Source: Acinetobacter sichuanensis
GTDB taxonomy: Bacteria > Pseudomonadota > Gammaproteobacteria > Pseudomonadales > Moraxellaceae
Assembly (NCBI RefSeq): GCF_003024515.2
Contig: NZ_PYIX02000041.1
Location: 1-35,508, forward strand
DNA: 35,508 nt
Direction of reading: 5' to 3'
The position numbers and the translations under genes were made by a program. The notes under the pieces are model-generated. The model was not told the origin of the DNA. It was given only the letters and a program-made list of their open reading frames with translations, and ran no database searches. This document shows positions 24,008 through 32,644 of the stretch, in pieces (the stretch's first letter is position 1; each line of letters starts with the position of its first letter).

Positions 24008-25531
24008 TTATGCAGCACGTGAATTTTTGTTTGACATTTGTTTTTTACCTAAGAGTAAATAATCTGCTGGATTTGCAGTTCGAGTTTGCATCCAAAATTT
24101 CCATGTATACGTTGGCCAAAGTGAGAAGTTTTTTCCACCATCTTGTTGATACCAACTAACACAGCCTGACTGCCAAACTGTACCTTTGAGCTGCGCTTGT
24201 ACTTGATCATTAAATTGGTCTTGCACTTCTGGTTTAATGACAATCGCTTGGGTCTTGGTTTTGTTGACAAGGTGAATAAGCTGTAAAATATAATTGACCT
24301 GAGATTCAATCATAAAAATAACAGAATTATGCCCAAGTACTGTATTTGGTCCTAACAATTGAAATAAGTTAGGAAAGTTTTTAGTGGTCACACCATAATA
24401 GCTTTCTGCACCATCTTTCCATGCATCTTTGAGTTCAATGCCATTTAAACCGTAACATTCAAATGATTTTAGATAAATACGTGGGTCAGTAATAAAGCCT
24501 GTGCCATAAATTAAACAATCAATTTGGCGTTCTTGACCATTTTTCATGATGATACTGTTTTCAGTAAGCTCTTGAATGGCATCAGTCATTAATTCCACGT
24601 TTTCACGATTAAAAGTTGGAAAATATTTATTGGAAATCAAGATGCGTTTACATCCCATCACATAGTCAGGAGTCAATTTTTTAGCAATAGATTTATCTTT
24701 CACTTGGAATTTAATAAAAGCTTCCGCTAGTTTTTGACCATATTTCATAATCTTGGGTTGTACAATAGGAACAACACGAGACTCATTTGACCAATACAAA
24801 CGTGCACGATGTAGTTTTCTAAACCATTCAAAACGTTTAAATAAATGTTTATCTAATGCATTATAAGCGCGTTCGTCGCGTGGAATAACCCATGCAGCAG
24901 TACGTTGTAAAACGTAAAGATTTTTAACTTTTGCAGCAATTTCTGGAATGTATTGAATGGCACTGCCACCTGTTCCAATAGATGCAACATTCTTTTGATT
25001 AAGGTTATATTTGTGGTTCCATTGTGAGGAGTGAAAAACTTCACCTTTAAACTTTTCAATACCTTTAATTTTTGGAATTTGTGGTACATGTAAAGGACCA
25101 GAGGCAAAAATAACAAATTGTGCTTCTATTTTTTGCCCATTGTTTAATACTAAATGCCAATGACCTTGTTGTTCATTATATGTGGTTGAAATAACTTCTT
25201 GCTTAAACTGAATATATTTTTTAAGTTCATATTCTTTAATAAGGTCCTGAATATAATCAAAAATCTCAGGTGCTTCAGCATAGCGTTTAGACCAATCTTT
25301 TTTAGGTGCAAAAGAGAGCGAGTACATATGAGATTGGACATCACAGGCAGCACCAGGATATTGGTTTTCACGCCATGTGCCACCAACATCATCGGCTTTT
25401 TCTAAAATAATAAAGTCATGGATATTGGCTTGTAATAGACGAATAGCCATAGCTAAGCCGCCAAAACCTGCACCAATAATCGCAATTTGAGTTTTTTGAG
25501 TGGGTTCATGATTCGCGTTTGTTGCACACAT
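24008..25531 (-). CDS. Flavin-containing (Baeyer-Villiger-type) monooxygenase
   Basis: This is a 507-residue NADPH- and FAD-dependent monooxygenase. The FAD Rossmann motif GAGFGG is at residues 20-25. The Baeyer-Villiger fingerprint FKGEVFHSSQW is at 161-171, followed by the NADPH Rossmann motif GTGGSA at 186-191. The family's GTGF(I/V)TDP element appears as YGTGFITDP near 350. Such enzymes turn ketones into esters or lactones; relatives occur with alkane and cyclic-ketone degradation genes and as long-chain hydroxylase-like proteins. The substrate is not evident. The AraC-family regulator gene is divergent from it across 132 bp, which suggests inducible expression. Confidence 0.92.
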   Translation of the reverse strand: MCATNANHEPTQKTQIAIIGAGFGGLAMAIRLLQANIHDFIILEKADDVGGTWRENQYPGAACDVQSHMYSLSFAPKKDWSKRYAEAPEIFDYIQDLIKEYELKKYIQFKQEVISTTYNEQQGHWHLVLNNGQKIEAQFVIFASGPLHVPQIPKIKGIEKFKGEVFHSSQWNHKYNLNQKNVASIGTGGSAIQYIPEIAAKVKNLYVLQRTAAWVIPRDERAYNALDKHLFKRFEWFRKLHRARLYWSNESRVVPIVQPKIMKYGQKLAEAFIKFQVKDKSIAKKLTPDYVMGCKRILISNKYFPTFNRENVELMTDAIQELTENSIIMKNGQERQIDCLIYGTGFITDPRIYLKSFECYGLNGIELKDAWKDGAESYYGVTTKNFPNLFQLLGPNTVLGHNSVIFMIESQVNYILQLIHLVNKTKTQAIVIKPEVQDQFNDQVQAQLKGTVWQSGCVSWYQQDGGKNFSLWPTYTWKFWMQTRTANPADYLLLGKKQMSNKNSRAA

Positions 25532-25663
25532 ATTTTAAAACCTATTCTTTTGATTTTAGTTGAGCTTAACTGAATTTCAAAAAAACAGACATGATTCAAC
25601 AAACAAAAAAATTGATCAAATCGGCAATTTAAAAAAGTTCAAGAATATAGTAAAAAACAAACA

Positions 25664-26695
25664 GTGAAAAATATTGTAGATATGATGAAAAGATCAATAC
25701 TCGGCTTAATGTATTTAATTCAAGGTATGCGTAATGCAGGTATTGATGTGGATGAACGCCTTGCGAGTATTGGAATTCAATCCGATGCTCTAGATCCAAG
25801 TTCAATTATTCATCCGAGCTTAGAGTGGGATATTCAAAAAATTATTGGTCAAGGTGTACAGCCTGAAACAGGATTGTTTATTGGGCAGCATTATGCTCTT
25901 GCGGGTTATGGTCCATTATTAATGTTATTAGTAACATGTAATAGTATTGGTGATGCAATCAAAAATGGTATTCGATTTCAGGGCTTAACGCATTTATATG
26001 GAGTTTTAGATACCATTGAAAATGAACATCAGGTCGCTTTAAGTTATCAGCCCGTTGATCTAAAATCTGAAATGGGGCTTTTACGTGCCCAATGTGAAAT
26101 TTCAGGAACTTATAAATTTTTGCAAGATATTTATAAAATGATGGGTTTAATTGTTCCTGATTTACGTGTTGAGTTACCATTTAAACAACCAGAAGATCCT
26201 GAAACATTACAAGAGTTTTATCATTACTATGGCTCAAATTTGCATTTTGATTGTCCATCGGCTGCATTTTGGTTGGATAAATATGTTATAGATGTCAAAA
26301 TTTCATCCGCTGACCCAATAACGCATCGTGTTTATGAGGTGAAATGTATAGAGGAGATTCAACGTTTAAGTGCAGTTGAACATCAGGTTCCAGTGTTAAT
26401 TCAACGTGTAAATGATTATTTAGAGTTACAGCAAGGTGTTATGCCAACGATGGCAGAAACTGCACAGGCTTTAAATTTACCAGAGCGTACTTTACGTCAT
26501 CAACTGCAACAATTAAACACCAGTTACAAAATGATTCGTGAGCAATTAATCAAACATAAAGCATTGCGTCTGATTGAATATAAAGAATATTCAATAGAAA
26601 TGATTGCTGAATTGTTGGGATATTCTGAGCCTGCGGCATTTAATCATGCATTTAAACGTTGGTTTGGGCAAAGTCCACGCCAATATGGCAAATAG
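25664..26695 (+). CDS. AraC-family regulator with Arabinose_bd-type N-terminal domain
   Basis: This 343-residue regulator has the PF12625-type N-terminal effector region (about residues 20-210, including a central CEISGTYKFLQDIYKMMGL) and a C-terminal AraC double helix-turn-helix. MAETAQALNLPERTLRHQL (about 263-281) is the first unit, and IEMIAELLGYSEPAAFNHAFKRWFG (about 312-336) is the second, with the AraC signature. It resembles regulators such as OruR and those of alkane or ketone oxidation loci. It is divergent from the monooxygenase and is the natural candidate for its activator. The start is uncertain: GTG 25664 and ATG 25682 or 25685 all lack a clear ribosome binding site. Confidence 0.9.
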   Translation: MKNIVDMMKRSILGLMYLIQGMRNAGIDVDERLASIGIQSDALDPSSIIHPSLEWDIQKIIGQGVQPETGLFIGQHYALAGYGPLLMLLVTCNSIGDAIKNGIRFQGLTHLYGVLDTIENEHQVALSYQPVDLKSEMGLLRAQCEISGTYKFLQDIYKMMGLIVPDLRVELPFKQPEDPETLQEFYHYYGSNLHFDCPSAAFWLDKYVIDVKISSADPITHRVYEVKCIEEIQRLSAVEHQVPVLIQRVNDYLELQQGVMPTMAETAQALNLPERTLRHQLQQLNTSYKMIREQLIKHKALRLIEYKEYSIEMIAELLGYSEPAAFNHAFKRWFGQSPRQYGK

Positions 26696-26797
26696 CCTAA
26701 GTTTACGTATAGCAAGAATGAATTAATGACAAAGTCTTATTTATCAAATTCTAATTTTCGCTATACTTCCATTAGCCCCTAAAAGTATTAAAGTAAT

Positions 26798-27946
26798 ATG
26801 TTAGACAAAAAAACAGCACACAGCACCGCATTTACGCCTTTATCTCCTGCGGAACGTTACGCTCAGGCTTTATCATCTGGGCAGTTTTTACCCGATGAAG
26901 CACAGGCGCAAGCAGTGCATGAGCTAGATCGTGTTTGGCAAGAGTTACTAAGCCGTTATAAAGCTTCTAAAAAGGCTTTTCGTCGCTTTCGTCGTCAAAC
27001 AGCACCAAAAGGGGTGTATATGTGGGGCGGTGTGGGACGTGGTAAAACATGGCTAATGGATCAGTTTTTTGAATCAATTCCATTTCGTCGAAAAACACGT
27101 ATGCATTTTCATCACTTTATGCAGTTTGTACATAAAGAGTTAAATAAACTTTCTGGTCAGCGTAATCCACTCGATTTAGTTGCAGATCAAATTTACAAAG
27201 ATGCAGTGGTGATTTGTTTTGATGAGTTTTTTGTGTCGAATGTAACAGATGCAATGATTCTCAGTGATTTGTTTCAAAAGCTATTTACACGTGGCATCAC
27301 ATTGATTGCAACATCAAATATTGCACCTGATGGTTTATATAAAAATGGTATTCATCGCGATCGTTTTATTCCAACGATTGAAATGGTGAAGAAAAATTGT
27401 GTCATTTTAAATGTTGATGCAGGGGTAGATTATCGTTTACGTGTATTAAAACAAGCGCAATTGTTTAAGTCACCTTTAAATGATGAAAATAAAACATGGA
27501 TGGCTGAACGCTTTAATGCTTTAGTATTGTCACAAACCATCTCTAAAGATTCGATCATCATCAATAACCGTGAAGTCGAAACGCTTGGACATACAGAAGA
27601 TGTTTTGTGGTGTGAATTCCGTGAGCTTTGTATGAAACCACGTAGTCCATCTGACTTTATTGAAATTGCCAATATTTATAATACAGTTTTGGTTAGTAAT
27701 GTGCCGCATTTGGATGATAATTTATCGGAAGGTACGCGCCGTTTCATTTATCTAGTCGATGAATTTTATGATCGTGGGGTGAAATTATTATTGACTTCTA
27801 CGGACTCTATTATTGAGATTTATGAAGGCGAAAAGCTTGCTTTTGAAATAGAACGTACCCGTTCACGTTTGTTAGAAATGCAGTCAGATGAGTACTTGCA
27901 GTCTGCACATCGACAGATTCAGGCAAAAGAGTTACAAGTTGAATAA
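26798..27946 (+). CDS. zapE: Cell division protein ZapE (AFG1-like ATPase)
   Basis: ZapE is an ATPase that associates with the Z-ring; its eukaryotic relative AFG1/LACE1 works on mitochondrial proteins. The 382-residue protein has Walker A GGVGRGKT (77-84), family markers FHHFMQFVHKEL (104-115), Walker B ICFDEFFV (139-146) and sensor-like TLIATSNIAPDGLY near 175. FRELCMKPRSPSDF in the C-terminal half is also typical. Length matches Escherichia coli ZapE. A TATACT at 26762-26767 may be its -10 element. It is a single-gene unit closed by a strong terminator. Confidence 0.95.
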   Translation: MLDKKTAHSTAFTPLSPAERYAQALSSGQFLPDEAQAQAVHELDRVWQELLSRYKASKKAFRRFRRQTAPKGVYMWGGVGRGKTWLMDQFFESIPFRRKTRMHFHHFMQFVHKELNKLSGQRNPLDLVADQIYKDAVVICFDEFFVSNVTDAMILSDLFQKLFTRGITLIATSNIAPDGLYKNGIHRDRFIPTIEMVKKNCVILNVDAGVDYRLRVLKQAQLFKSPLNDENKTWMAERFNALVLSQTISKDSIIINNREVETLGHTEDVLWCEFRELCMKPRSPSDFIEIANIYNTVLVSNVPHLDDNLSEGTRRFIYLVDEFYDRGVKLLLTSTDSIIEIYEGEKLAFEIERTRSRLLEMQSDEYLQSAHRQIQAKELQVE

Positions 27947-27950
27947 GATT

Positions 27951-27979
27951 AAAAAGAGCACTCGAAAGAGTGCTTTTTT
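27951..27979 (+). terminator. Rho-independent terminator of zapE
   Basis: AGCACTC (27957-27963) and GAGTGCT (27968-27974) form a perfect stem capped by a stable GAAA tetraloop, preceded by five A and followed by a run of T, starting a few bases after the zapE stop. The flanking A and T runs could make it work in both directions. Confidence 0.92.
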
Positions 27980-28322
27980 ATGGAAATGTGAAATGATTAT
28001 TTACAGGCTTTTGTCGACATTCTTTGTTTTTCATGGCTTAATCAAAGACGAGAAAAAGTATATAGACATTAAAATGATCAAATAAATGACCTTTTGGCAC
28101 TTAAGTCTAATTTCGACATTTTAAAAACTTTATACACTGTGGAAAGGGTATTCAAATTGTTGATGTTATTTGCATCTTAAAACTGTATTTAATTGAATGA
28201 TGTTGGTATGTATTCAAATTAAAATGCTTACTATTTAGGAATGTGATATTACTATTCAGCAAAGTATAAATAGGTATACTAAGAATCTCTTGTTATAAAA
28301 AGTAGCAATATCAGGAAAGACA
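27980..28322. other. Gene-free region upstream of glcB
   Basis: About 340 bp of AT-rich sequence holds no convincing gene. TATTCAAATT occurs twice (28149-28158 and 28211-28220), 62 bp apart, and may be a regulator half-site or chance. Possible glcB -10 elements are TATACT at 28275-28280 and TATAAA at 28294-28299, both without a good -35. AGGAAAG at 28313-28319 is the glcB ribosome binding site. Confidence 0.5.
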
Positions 28323-30485
28323 ATGACTGCACGTATTCAAAAAGGCAAGTTAGCGATTGCTAAAGAACTCTACGATTTTATCGAAAATGAAGCTTTACCA
28401 GGCTCTGGTTTAGACAGTGAAAAATACTGGAAAGATTTTGAGCAAGTTGTTGTCGATCTTAGTCCAAAAAATAAAGCACTATTGGCTAAGCGTGACGATA
28501 TTCAAGCTAAAATTGATCAATGGCACCGCGACAATAAATTTGAACTCGAAGCTTACAAAGCTTTCCTTACAGAAATTGGCTACTTATTACCAGAAGTAGA
28601 AGATTTCCAAATCACGACAGAAAATGTCGATGAAGAAATTGCATTACTCGCAGGTGCACAATTGGTTGTACCAGTACGTAATGCACGTTACTGCTTAAAC
28701 GCTGCCAATGCGCGTTGGGGTTCTTTATACGATGCACTTTACGGTTTTGACGTGATCTCAGAAGAAGATGGCGCAGAAAAAGGTAAAGGCTATAACCCAG
28801 TTCGTGGCGACAAAGTTATTGCATTTGCAAAAAACTTCTTAAATGAAACTTTCCCACTCGCAACGGGTTCACATACAGATGTGACTAAATATGCAGTGGA
28901 CGGCAATAAACTTGTTGTGAGCCTAAAAGATGGTACTACAACAACTTTAGCAAAAGAATCACAATTTGTTGGTTTCAATGGTGAGCCATCTGCTCCAAAT
29001 GAAATTGTACTTTTAAATAATGGCTTACACGTTATTATTGAAGTTGATGCAACAAGCCCAATCGGTAAAACTGATGCGGCAGGTGTCAAAGATCTGGTAC
29101 TCGAAGCTGCTGTTACAACCATTCAAGATTTAGAAGACTCAATCGCTGCGGTTGATGCTGAAGAAAAAGTAGAAGGCTACCGTAACTGGCTAGGCTTGAT
29201 GAAAGGTACTTTAGAAGAATCAATCGAGAAAAATGGCAAAACGGTTACTCGTACATTAAATAAAGACCGTACGCATAAAAACTTGATTGGCGGTGAAACT
29301 AAGCTTCACGGTCGTTCTTTAATGCTTCTTCGTAACGTAGGTCATTTAATGACGAATCCTGCGATCCTTGTAGATGGTGCTGAAATCTACGAAGGCATCA
29401 TGGATGCATTAATTACACCATTATTGACTTTCGCTGACATTAAAGGTGAAAACGAGAACAAGAACTCACGTAAAGGTTCTATGTATATCGTAAAACCAAA
29501 AATGCATGGTCCTGAAGAAGTTGCTTTTGCGGTTGAGTTATTTGAACGTGCTGAACAAGCATTGGGTTTACCTGCAAAAACGTTAAAAATCGGAATTATG
29601 GACGAAGAGCGCCGTACTTCTGTAAACTTGAAAAACTGTATCGCGCAAGCAAAAGATCGTACGATCTTTATTAATACAGGTTTCATGGATCGTACAGGTG
29701 ACGAAATCCATACATTTATGGAAGCAGGTCCATTCGTTCGTAAAGGCGAAGTGAAAGGTCAAATCTGGTTCCCTGCGTATGAAAACCGTAACGTGATGAT
29801 CGGTCTTCAAGCTGGTTTACGTGGTAAAGCACAGATTGGTAAAGGTATGTGGCCTAAGCCAGATATGCTTTTAGACATGTACAAAACTAAAATTGAGCAT
29901 CCTGAAGCTGGCGCAAGCTGTGCATGGGTTCCATCACCATCTGGTGCAGTCATTCATGCAATTCATTATCACCAATGTAATGTTTCAACTCGTCAACAAG
30001 AGTTATTGAAAACTGAGCCATTATCTTTAGATGATTTGTTGACTCCGCCTCTAGCAACAGACACAAATTGGACTGATGAAGAGAAAACCAAAGAACTTGA
30101 AAATAACTTACAAGGTATTTTGGGTTATGTTGTTCGTTGGGTTGACTTAGGTGTAGGTTGTTCAAAAGTTCTTGATATTAACAACGTTGGTTTGATGGAA
30201 GACCGTGCGACACTTCGTATTTCTTCTCAACACGTTGCTAACTGGTTACGTCATGGTATTGTGACTAAAGAACAAGTTGAAGAAGTATTTAAGCGTATGG
30301 CGAAGATCGTGGATGAGCAAAATGCAAACGATCCGCTTTATACACCAATGGCACCAAGCTTCGATGGTTTTGCTTATCAAGCAGCTTATGACTTAGTGTT
30401 TAAAGGTGCTGAGCAGCCATCAGGTTATACTGAGCCATTGCTTCATGCTTACCGCTTGAAATTGAAAGGTTATACAGGTGACTAA
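28323..30485 (+). CDS. glcB: Malate synthase G
   Basis: Malate synthase G condenses glyoxylate with acetyl-CoA to malate in the glyoxylate bypass, which is needed for growth on acetate or fatty acids. The protein has 720 residues, as expected for the G isoform (isoform A is about 530). Clear features are RGLHGRSLMLLRNVGHLM-type sequence near residue 325 (read here as KLHGRSLMLLRNVGHLM), KIGIMDEERRTSVNL near 420 with the active-site arginine and neighbours, FINTGFMDRTGDE near 450, and NNVGLMEDRATLRISSQH near 620 with the catalytic aspartate. A single-gene unit with a long leader region and its own terminator. Confidence 0.98.
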   Translation: MTARIQKGKLAIAKELYDFIENEALPGSGLDSEKYWKDFEQVVVDLSPKNKALLAKRDDIQAKIDQWHRDNKFELEAYKAFLTEIGYLLPEVEDFQITTENVDEEIALLAGAQLVVPVRNARYCLNAANARWGSLYDALYGFDVISEEDGAEKGKGYNPVRGDKVIAFAKNFLNETFPLATGSHTDVTKYAVDGNKLVVSLKDGTTTTLAKESQFVGFNGEPSAPNEIVLLNNGLHVIIEVDATSPIGKTDAAGVKDLVLEAAVTTIQDLEDSIAAVDAEEKVEGYRNWLGLMKGTLEESIEKNGKTVTRTLNKDRTHKNLIGGETKLHGRSLMLLRNVGHLMTNPAILVDGAEIYEGIMDALITPLLTFADIKGENENKNSRKGSMYIVKPKMHGPEEVAFAVELFERAEQALGLPAKTLKIGIMDEERRTSVNLKNCIAQAKDRTIFINTGFMDRTGDEIHTFMEAGPFVRKGEVKGQIWFPAYENRNVMIGLQAGLRGKAQIGKGMWPKPDMLLDMYKTKIEHPEAGASCAWVPSPSGAVIHAIHYHQCNVSTRQQELLKTEPLSLDDLLTPPLATDTNWTDEEKTKELENNLQGILGYVVRWVDLGVGCSKVLDINNVGLMEDRATLRISSQHVANWLRHGIVTKEQVEEVFKRMAKIVDEQNANDPLYTPMAPSFDGFAYQAAYDLVFKGAEQPSGYTEPLLHAYRLKLKGYTGD

Positions 30486-30497
30486 TCTGTAAGCGAT

Positions 30498-30526
30498 AAA
30501 AAAACCCTGACTTGTCAGGGTTTTTT
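30498..30526 (+). terminator. Terminator of glcB
   Basis: CCCTGA (30505-30510) and TCAGGG (30515-30520) pair around CTTG, flanked by seven A and six T, starting about 12 bases after the glcB stop. The symmetry means it could also stop minus-strand transcripts from the lipoprotein gene. Confidence 0.93.
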
Positions 30527-30601
30527 ATTTGAGCGCAATAACATATTTAGGGTTTAGACTTAGATAAAGTACAAATTTGCACTTATAGAAATCTTAAAAA
30601 T

Positions 30602-30850
30602 TTATTTCACCATACCCAAAATAGCTGTTTGTGTTTTACATACTTCAGTCGCTTCTTCTTTACTCATTTTATTGACTTCATCTTCAAAAGCCTTTTTCTG
30701 ATTTTTGATTGCTTCTTCAGATATACCACTGGTTTTTGCCATTTTTTCAATGTGTTGCCATGATTCTTCACATTCTTTTGGCATTTTATTGCTGCTGCAT
30801 CCACTTAGAATAATACTAATCGCTGTCAGTGCTAAAAAGATTTTTTTCAT
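30602..30850 (-). CDS. Small lipoprotein, function unknown
   Basis: This 82-residue precursor has a lysine-rich start, a hydrophobic stretch and the lipobox LSGC, so Cys18 would be lipidated, leaving a mature protein of about 65 residues. The mature part is helical and strongly charged, with two further cysteines (in PKECEESW and EVCKTQT) that could form a disulphide linking two helices. The spacing SSNK after the cysteine lacks an Asp at +2, so outer-membrane sorting is expected by the Lol rule. I do not recognise a named family. It is expressed alone; no obvious Shine-Dalgarno sequence precedes ATG 30850. Confidence 0.78.
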   Translation of the reverse strand: MKKIFLALTAISIILSGCSSNKMPKECEESWQHIEKMAKTSGISEEAIKNQKKAFEDEVNKMSKEEATEVCKTQTAILGMVK

Positions 30851-30956
30851 TGTTAATTCTCGATTTAAGCTTCAAATACATGAATATTTTGTTATGCGTT
30901 TATGATGTTAACAGCACTTTTAGAAGATGTCTTGTTATAAAATGCAGCGAAATATT

Positions 30957-30985
30957 AAAAAAGGCATTCATGAGAATGCCTTTTT
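30957..30985. terminator. Bidirectional-looking terminator
   Basis: GGCATTC (30963-30969) and GAATGCC (30974-30980) pair perfectly around ATGA, with six A before and five T after. It lies just past the stop of the minus-strand gene at 30999, whose terminator it most likely is. Confidence 0.85.
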
Positions 30986-30998
30986 GTATCATCCGTGA

Positions 30999-31226
30999 CT
31001 ATTGAATAGGTGGATGTTGAAGTTCGTTTAGCTCTTTACGACTGAAGCCTCGAGATATGAGAACTTTTTTAATACCCAAAATAGTATCTTCATCTTTCGC
31101 TTTAGATAAAGCCAAAAGAAGCTGATCATTGGATTTACAAGAGCAATCATTTTCCACGCAAGCAATTTGATTTTTATGCTCATTTTGCTGCGCATCTTTT
31201 GTAAACAGCTTTTGCCAAAAACTCAT
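30999..31226 (-). CDS. Small cysteine-containing hypothetical protein
   Basis: I do not recognise this 75-residue protein. It starts MSFWQKLFTKDAQQNE, an amphipathic helix, followed by ACVENDCSCKS (cysteines spaced C-x5-C-x-C), which could bind a metal or form disulphides. A C-terminal helical part, LLLALSKAKDEDTILGIKKVLISRGFSRKEL, looks like a small three-helix domain. A longer frame opens at 31286, but ATG 31226 has AGAAGG placed 4 bases upstream and is preferred. It stands alone between the lipoprotein gene and trmA, with a strong terminator after it. Confidence 0.72.
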   Translation of the reverse strand: MSFWQKLFTKDAQQNEHKNQIACVENDCSCKSNDQLLLALSKAKDEDTILGIKKVLISRGFSRKELNELQHPPIQ

Positions 31227-31421
31227 AGAGCCTTCTAATGCAACCAAACATAGCTTGAAATATAGAGGGTTTAAAATAAAATACAAGCTATGCTAAGGTC
31301 TAGCTTGAATAAAAAAACACGAATTTTAACGATTATAAATTAAAAATTTAACGGAATGATGACAGCTTTTTTATGATTAAAAAATTAAGCTATTGATAAG
31401 CAATATGAATATTGTTGTTTA

Positions 31422-31448
31422 TAAAATAGGCTACATGAATGTAGCCTA
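31422..31448 (-). terminator. Terminator of trmA
   Basis: TAGGCTACA (31427-31435) and TGTAGCCTA (31440-31448) form a perfect 9-bp stem with a TGAA loop, 22 bases past the trmA stop. Read on the minus strand it is followed by TTTTATAA. Confidence 0.82.
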
Positions 31449-31470
31449 GCTTAACTTTGAAATAAATTGT

Positions 31471-32553
31471 TTAAAACTTTTCGAGCAAGACCCCAGATTC
31501 GACATGATGTGTATATGGAAATTGGTCAAATAATGCAAATTTTTGAATTTTATGTGTTTGTGTTAAAACTTCTAAATTTTCAAATAATGTATCTGGATTA
31601 CATGAAATATAAAGAATACTTTCAAACCCTTGCAGTAGTTTTAACGTCTCTAAATCAATGCCTGCGCGTGGAGGATCAACAAATACAGTTTCAAATTGAT
31701 AACTCGAAATATCGATTTCAGCTTCTTGTAAACGACGGAATTCACGTTCACCTTGATAAGCTTGGGTAAACTCTTCAGCAGAAAGGCGAGCGACTTGAAT
31801 ATTATCAATTTGGTTCTGCTCAATATTCCACTGTGCAGCATAAACGGATGATTTTGCTAATTCTGTTGCAAGTACACGATTAAAATGTAGCGATAATGGA
31901 AGTGTAAAATTACCATTGCCACAATAAAGTTCTAATAAGTCTTGTTGCGAGTTTTCTACAGCATTGCAAGCCCATTGCAACATTTTTTGGCAGACTTGGG
32001 CATTGGGCTGAGTGAAACTACTTTCAATTTGTTTGTATTTAAATTTTCGGTCAAATACTTGTAATTCTTCTACAACAAACTCATCACTTAAAATAACCTT
32101 TTGACCACGACTACGCCCAACAATTTTGATTTTAAGCTTGTCAGCAAGTTGCTTGGCTAAAGTTTCCCATTCTTCATGAAGTGGGGCACGATAAACCAAT
32201 GACACCAGCATTTCACCATTGAGCGTTGCAAGAAAATGAACCTCGAAAAGGCGTTTTGATAAAAGCTCATGCGCTTTAAGTTCTGCCAATAAAATCGGCA
32301 TTAAATCATTAATACTTTGATCAGCAATTGGAAATTCATCAATTCTGACAACAACTTTTTGCTGATCTGCATCACGTTCAAACATGGCGTAGAACATATC
32401 ATCTTCAGTATGCCAAATTCTAAACTCTGCACGCATACGGAAATTTTTTTCAGGAGAAGCAAAAACTTCCAATTCAGGTGGATTAAATTTGCTAAATTGA
32501 TTGTGAATACGCTCAATTTTGGCATCGAGCTGAAGCTGATAAGTTGAAGTCAT
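31471..32553 (-). CDS. trmA: tRNA (uracil-5-)-methyltransferase
   Basis: TrmA makes ribothymidine at position 54 of nearly all tRNAs. The 360-residue protein has the SAM-binding ELYCGNGNFTLPL (208-220), the substrate-side FTQPNAQVCQKM near 180, FVDPPRAGID (291-300), and ISCNP (316-320) with catalytic Cys318. A late glutamate near the C-terminus (HHVESGVLLEK) completes the catalytic pair. Its length and absence of an iron-sulphur cysteine cluster separate it from RlmC and RlmD. A TTG upstream at 32607 would add 18 unlikely residues; ATG 32553 gives the normal start MTSTYQLQL. No clear ribosome binding site is visible. Confidence 0.95.
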   Translation of the reverse strand: MTSTYQLQLDAKIERIHNQFSKFNPPELEVFASPEKNFRMRAEFRIWHTEDDMFYAMFERDADQQKVVVRIDEFPIADQSINDLMPILLAELKAHELLSKRLFEVHFLATLNGEMLVSLVYRAPLHEEWETLAKQLADKLKIKIVGRSRGQKVILSDEFVVEELQVFDRKFKYKQIESSFTQPNAQVCQKMLQWACNAVENSQQDLLELYCGNGNFTLPLSLHFNRVLATELAKSSVYAAQWNIEQNQIDNIQVARLSAEEFTQAYQGEREFRRLQEAEIDISSYQFETVFVDPPRAGIDLETLKLLQGFESILYISCNPDTLFENLEVLTQTHKIQKFALFDQFPYTHHVESGVLLEKF

Positions 32554-32644
32554 AAAAGTAAAGGATACAAGTTTAAAGCAGATAGAATGGTAACAAAGAT
32601 TAGCCAAATTAGCTGCAATAAACTGAGTTTAGCTGAATGAAAAG

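Noticed and set aside
27888..28085. 65-codon plus-strand frame overlapping the zapE end
   Set aside because: It runs through the zapE terminator and the gene-free region, has no ribosome binding site and a low-complexity basic translation.
28149..28220. Repeated TATTCAAATT upstream of glcB as an operator pair
   Set aside because: The 10-mer is AT-rich, a closely similar string occurs near 19198, and the 62-bp spacing gives no clear helical logic; kept only as a note.
31467..31769. 100-codon plus-strand frame
   Set aside because: It is antisense inside trmA with no independent support.
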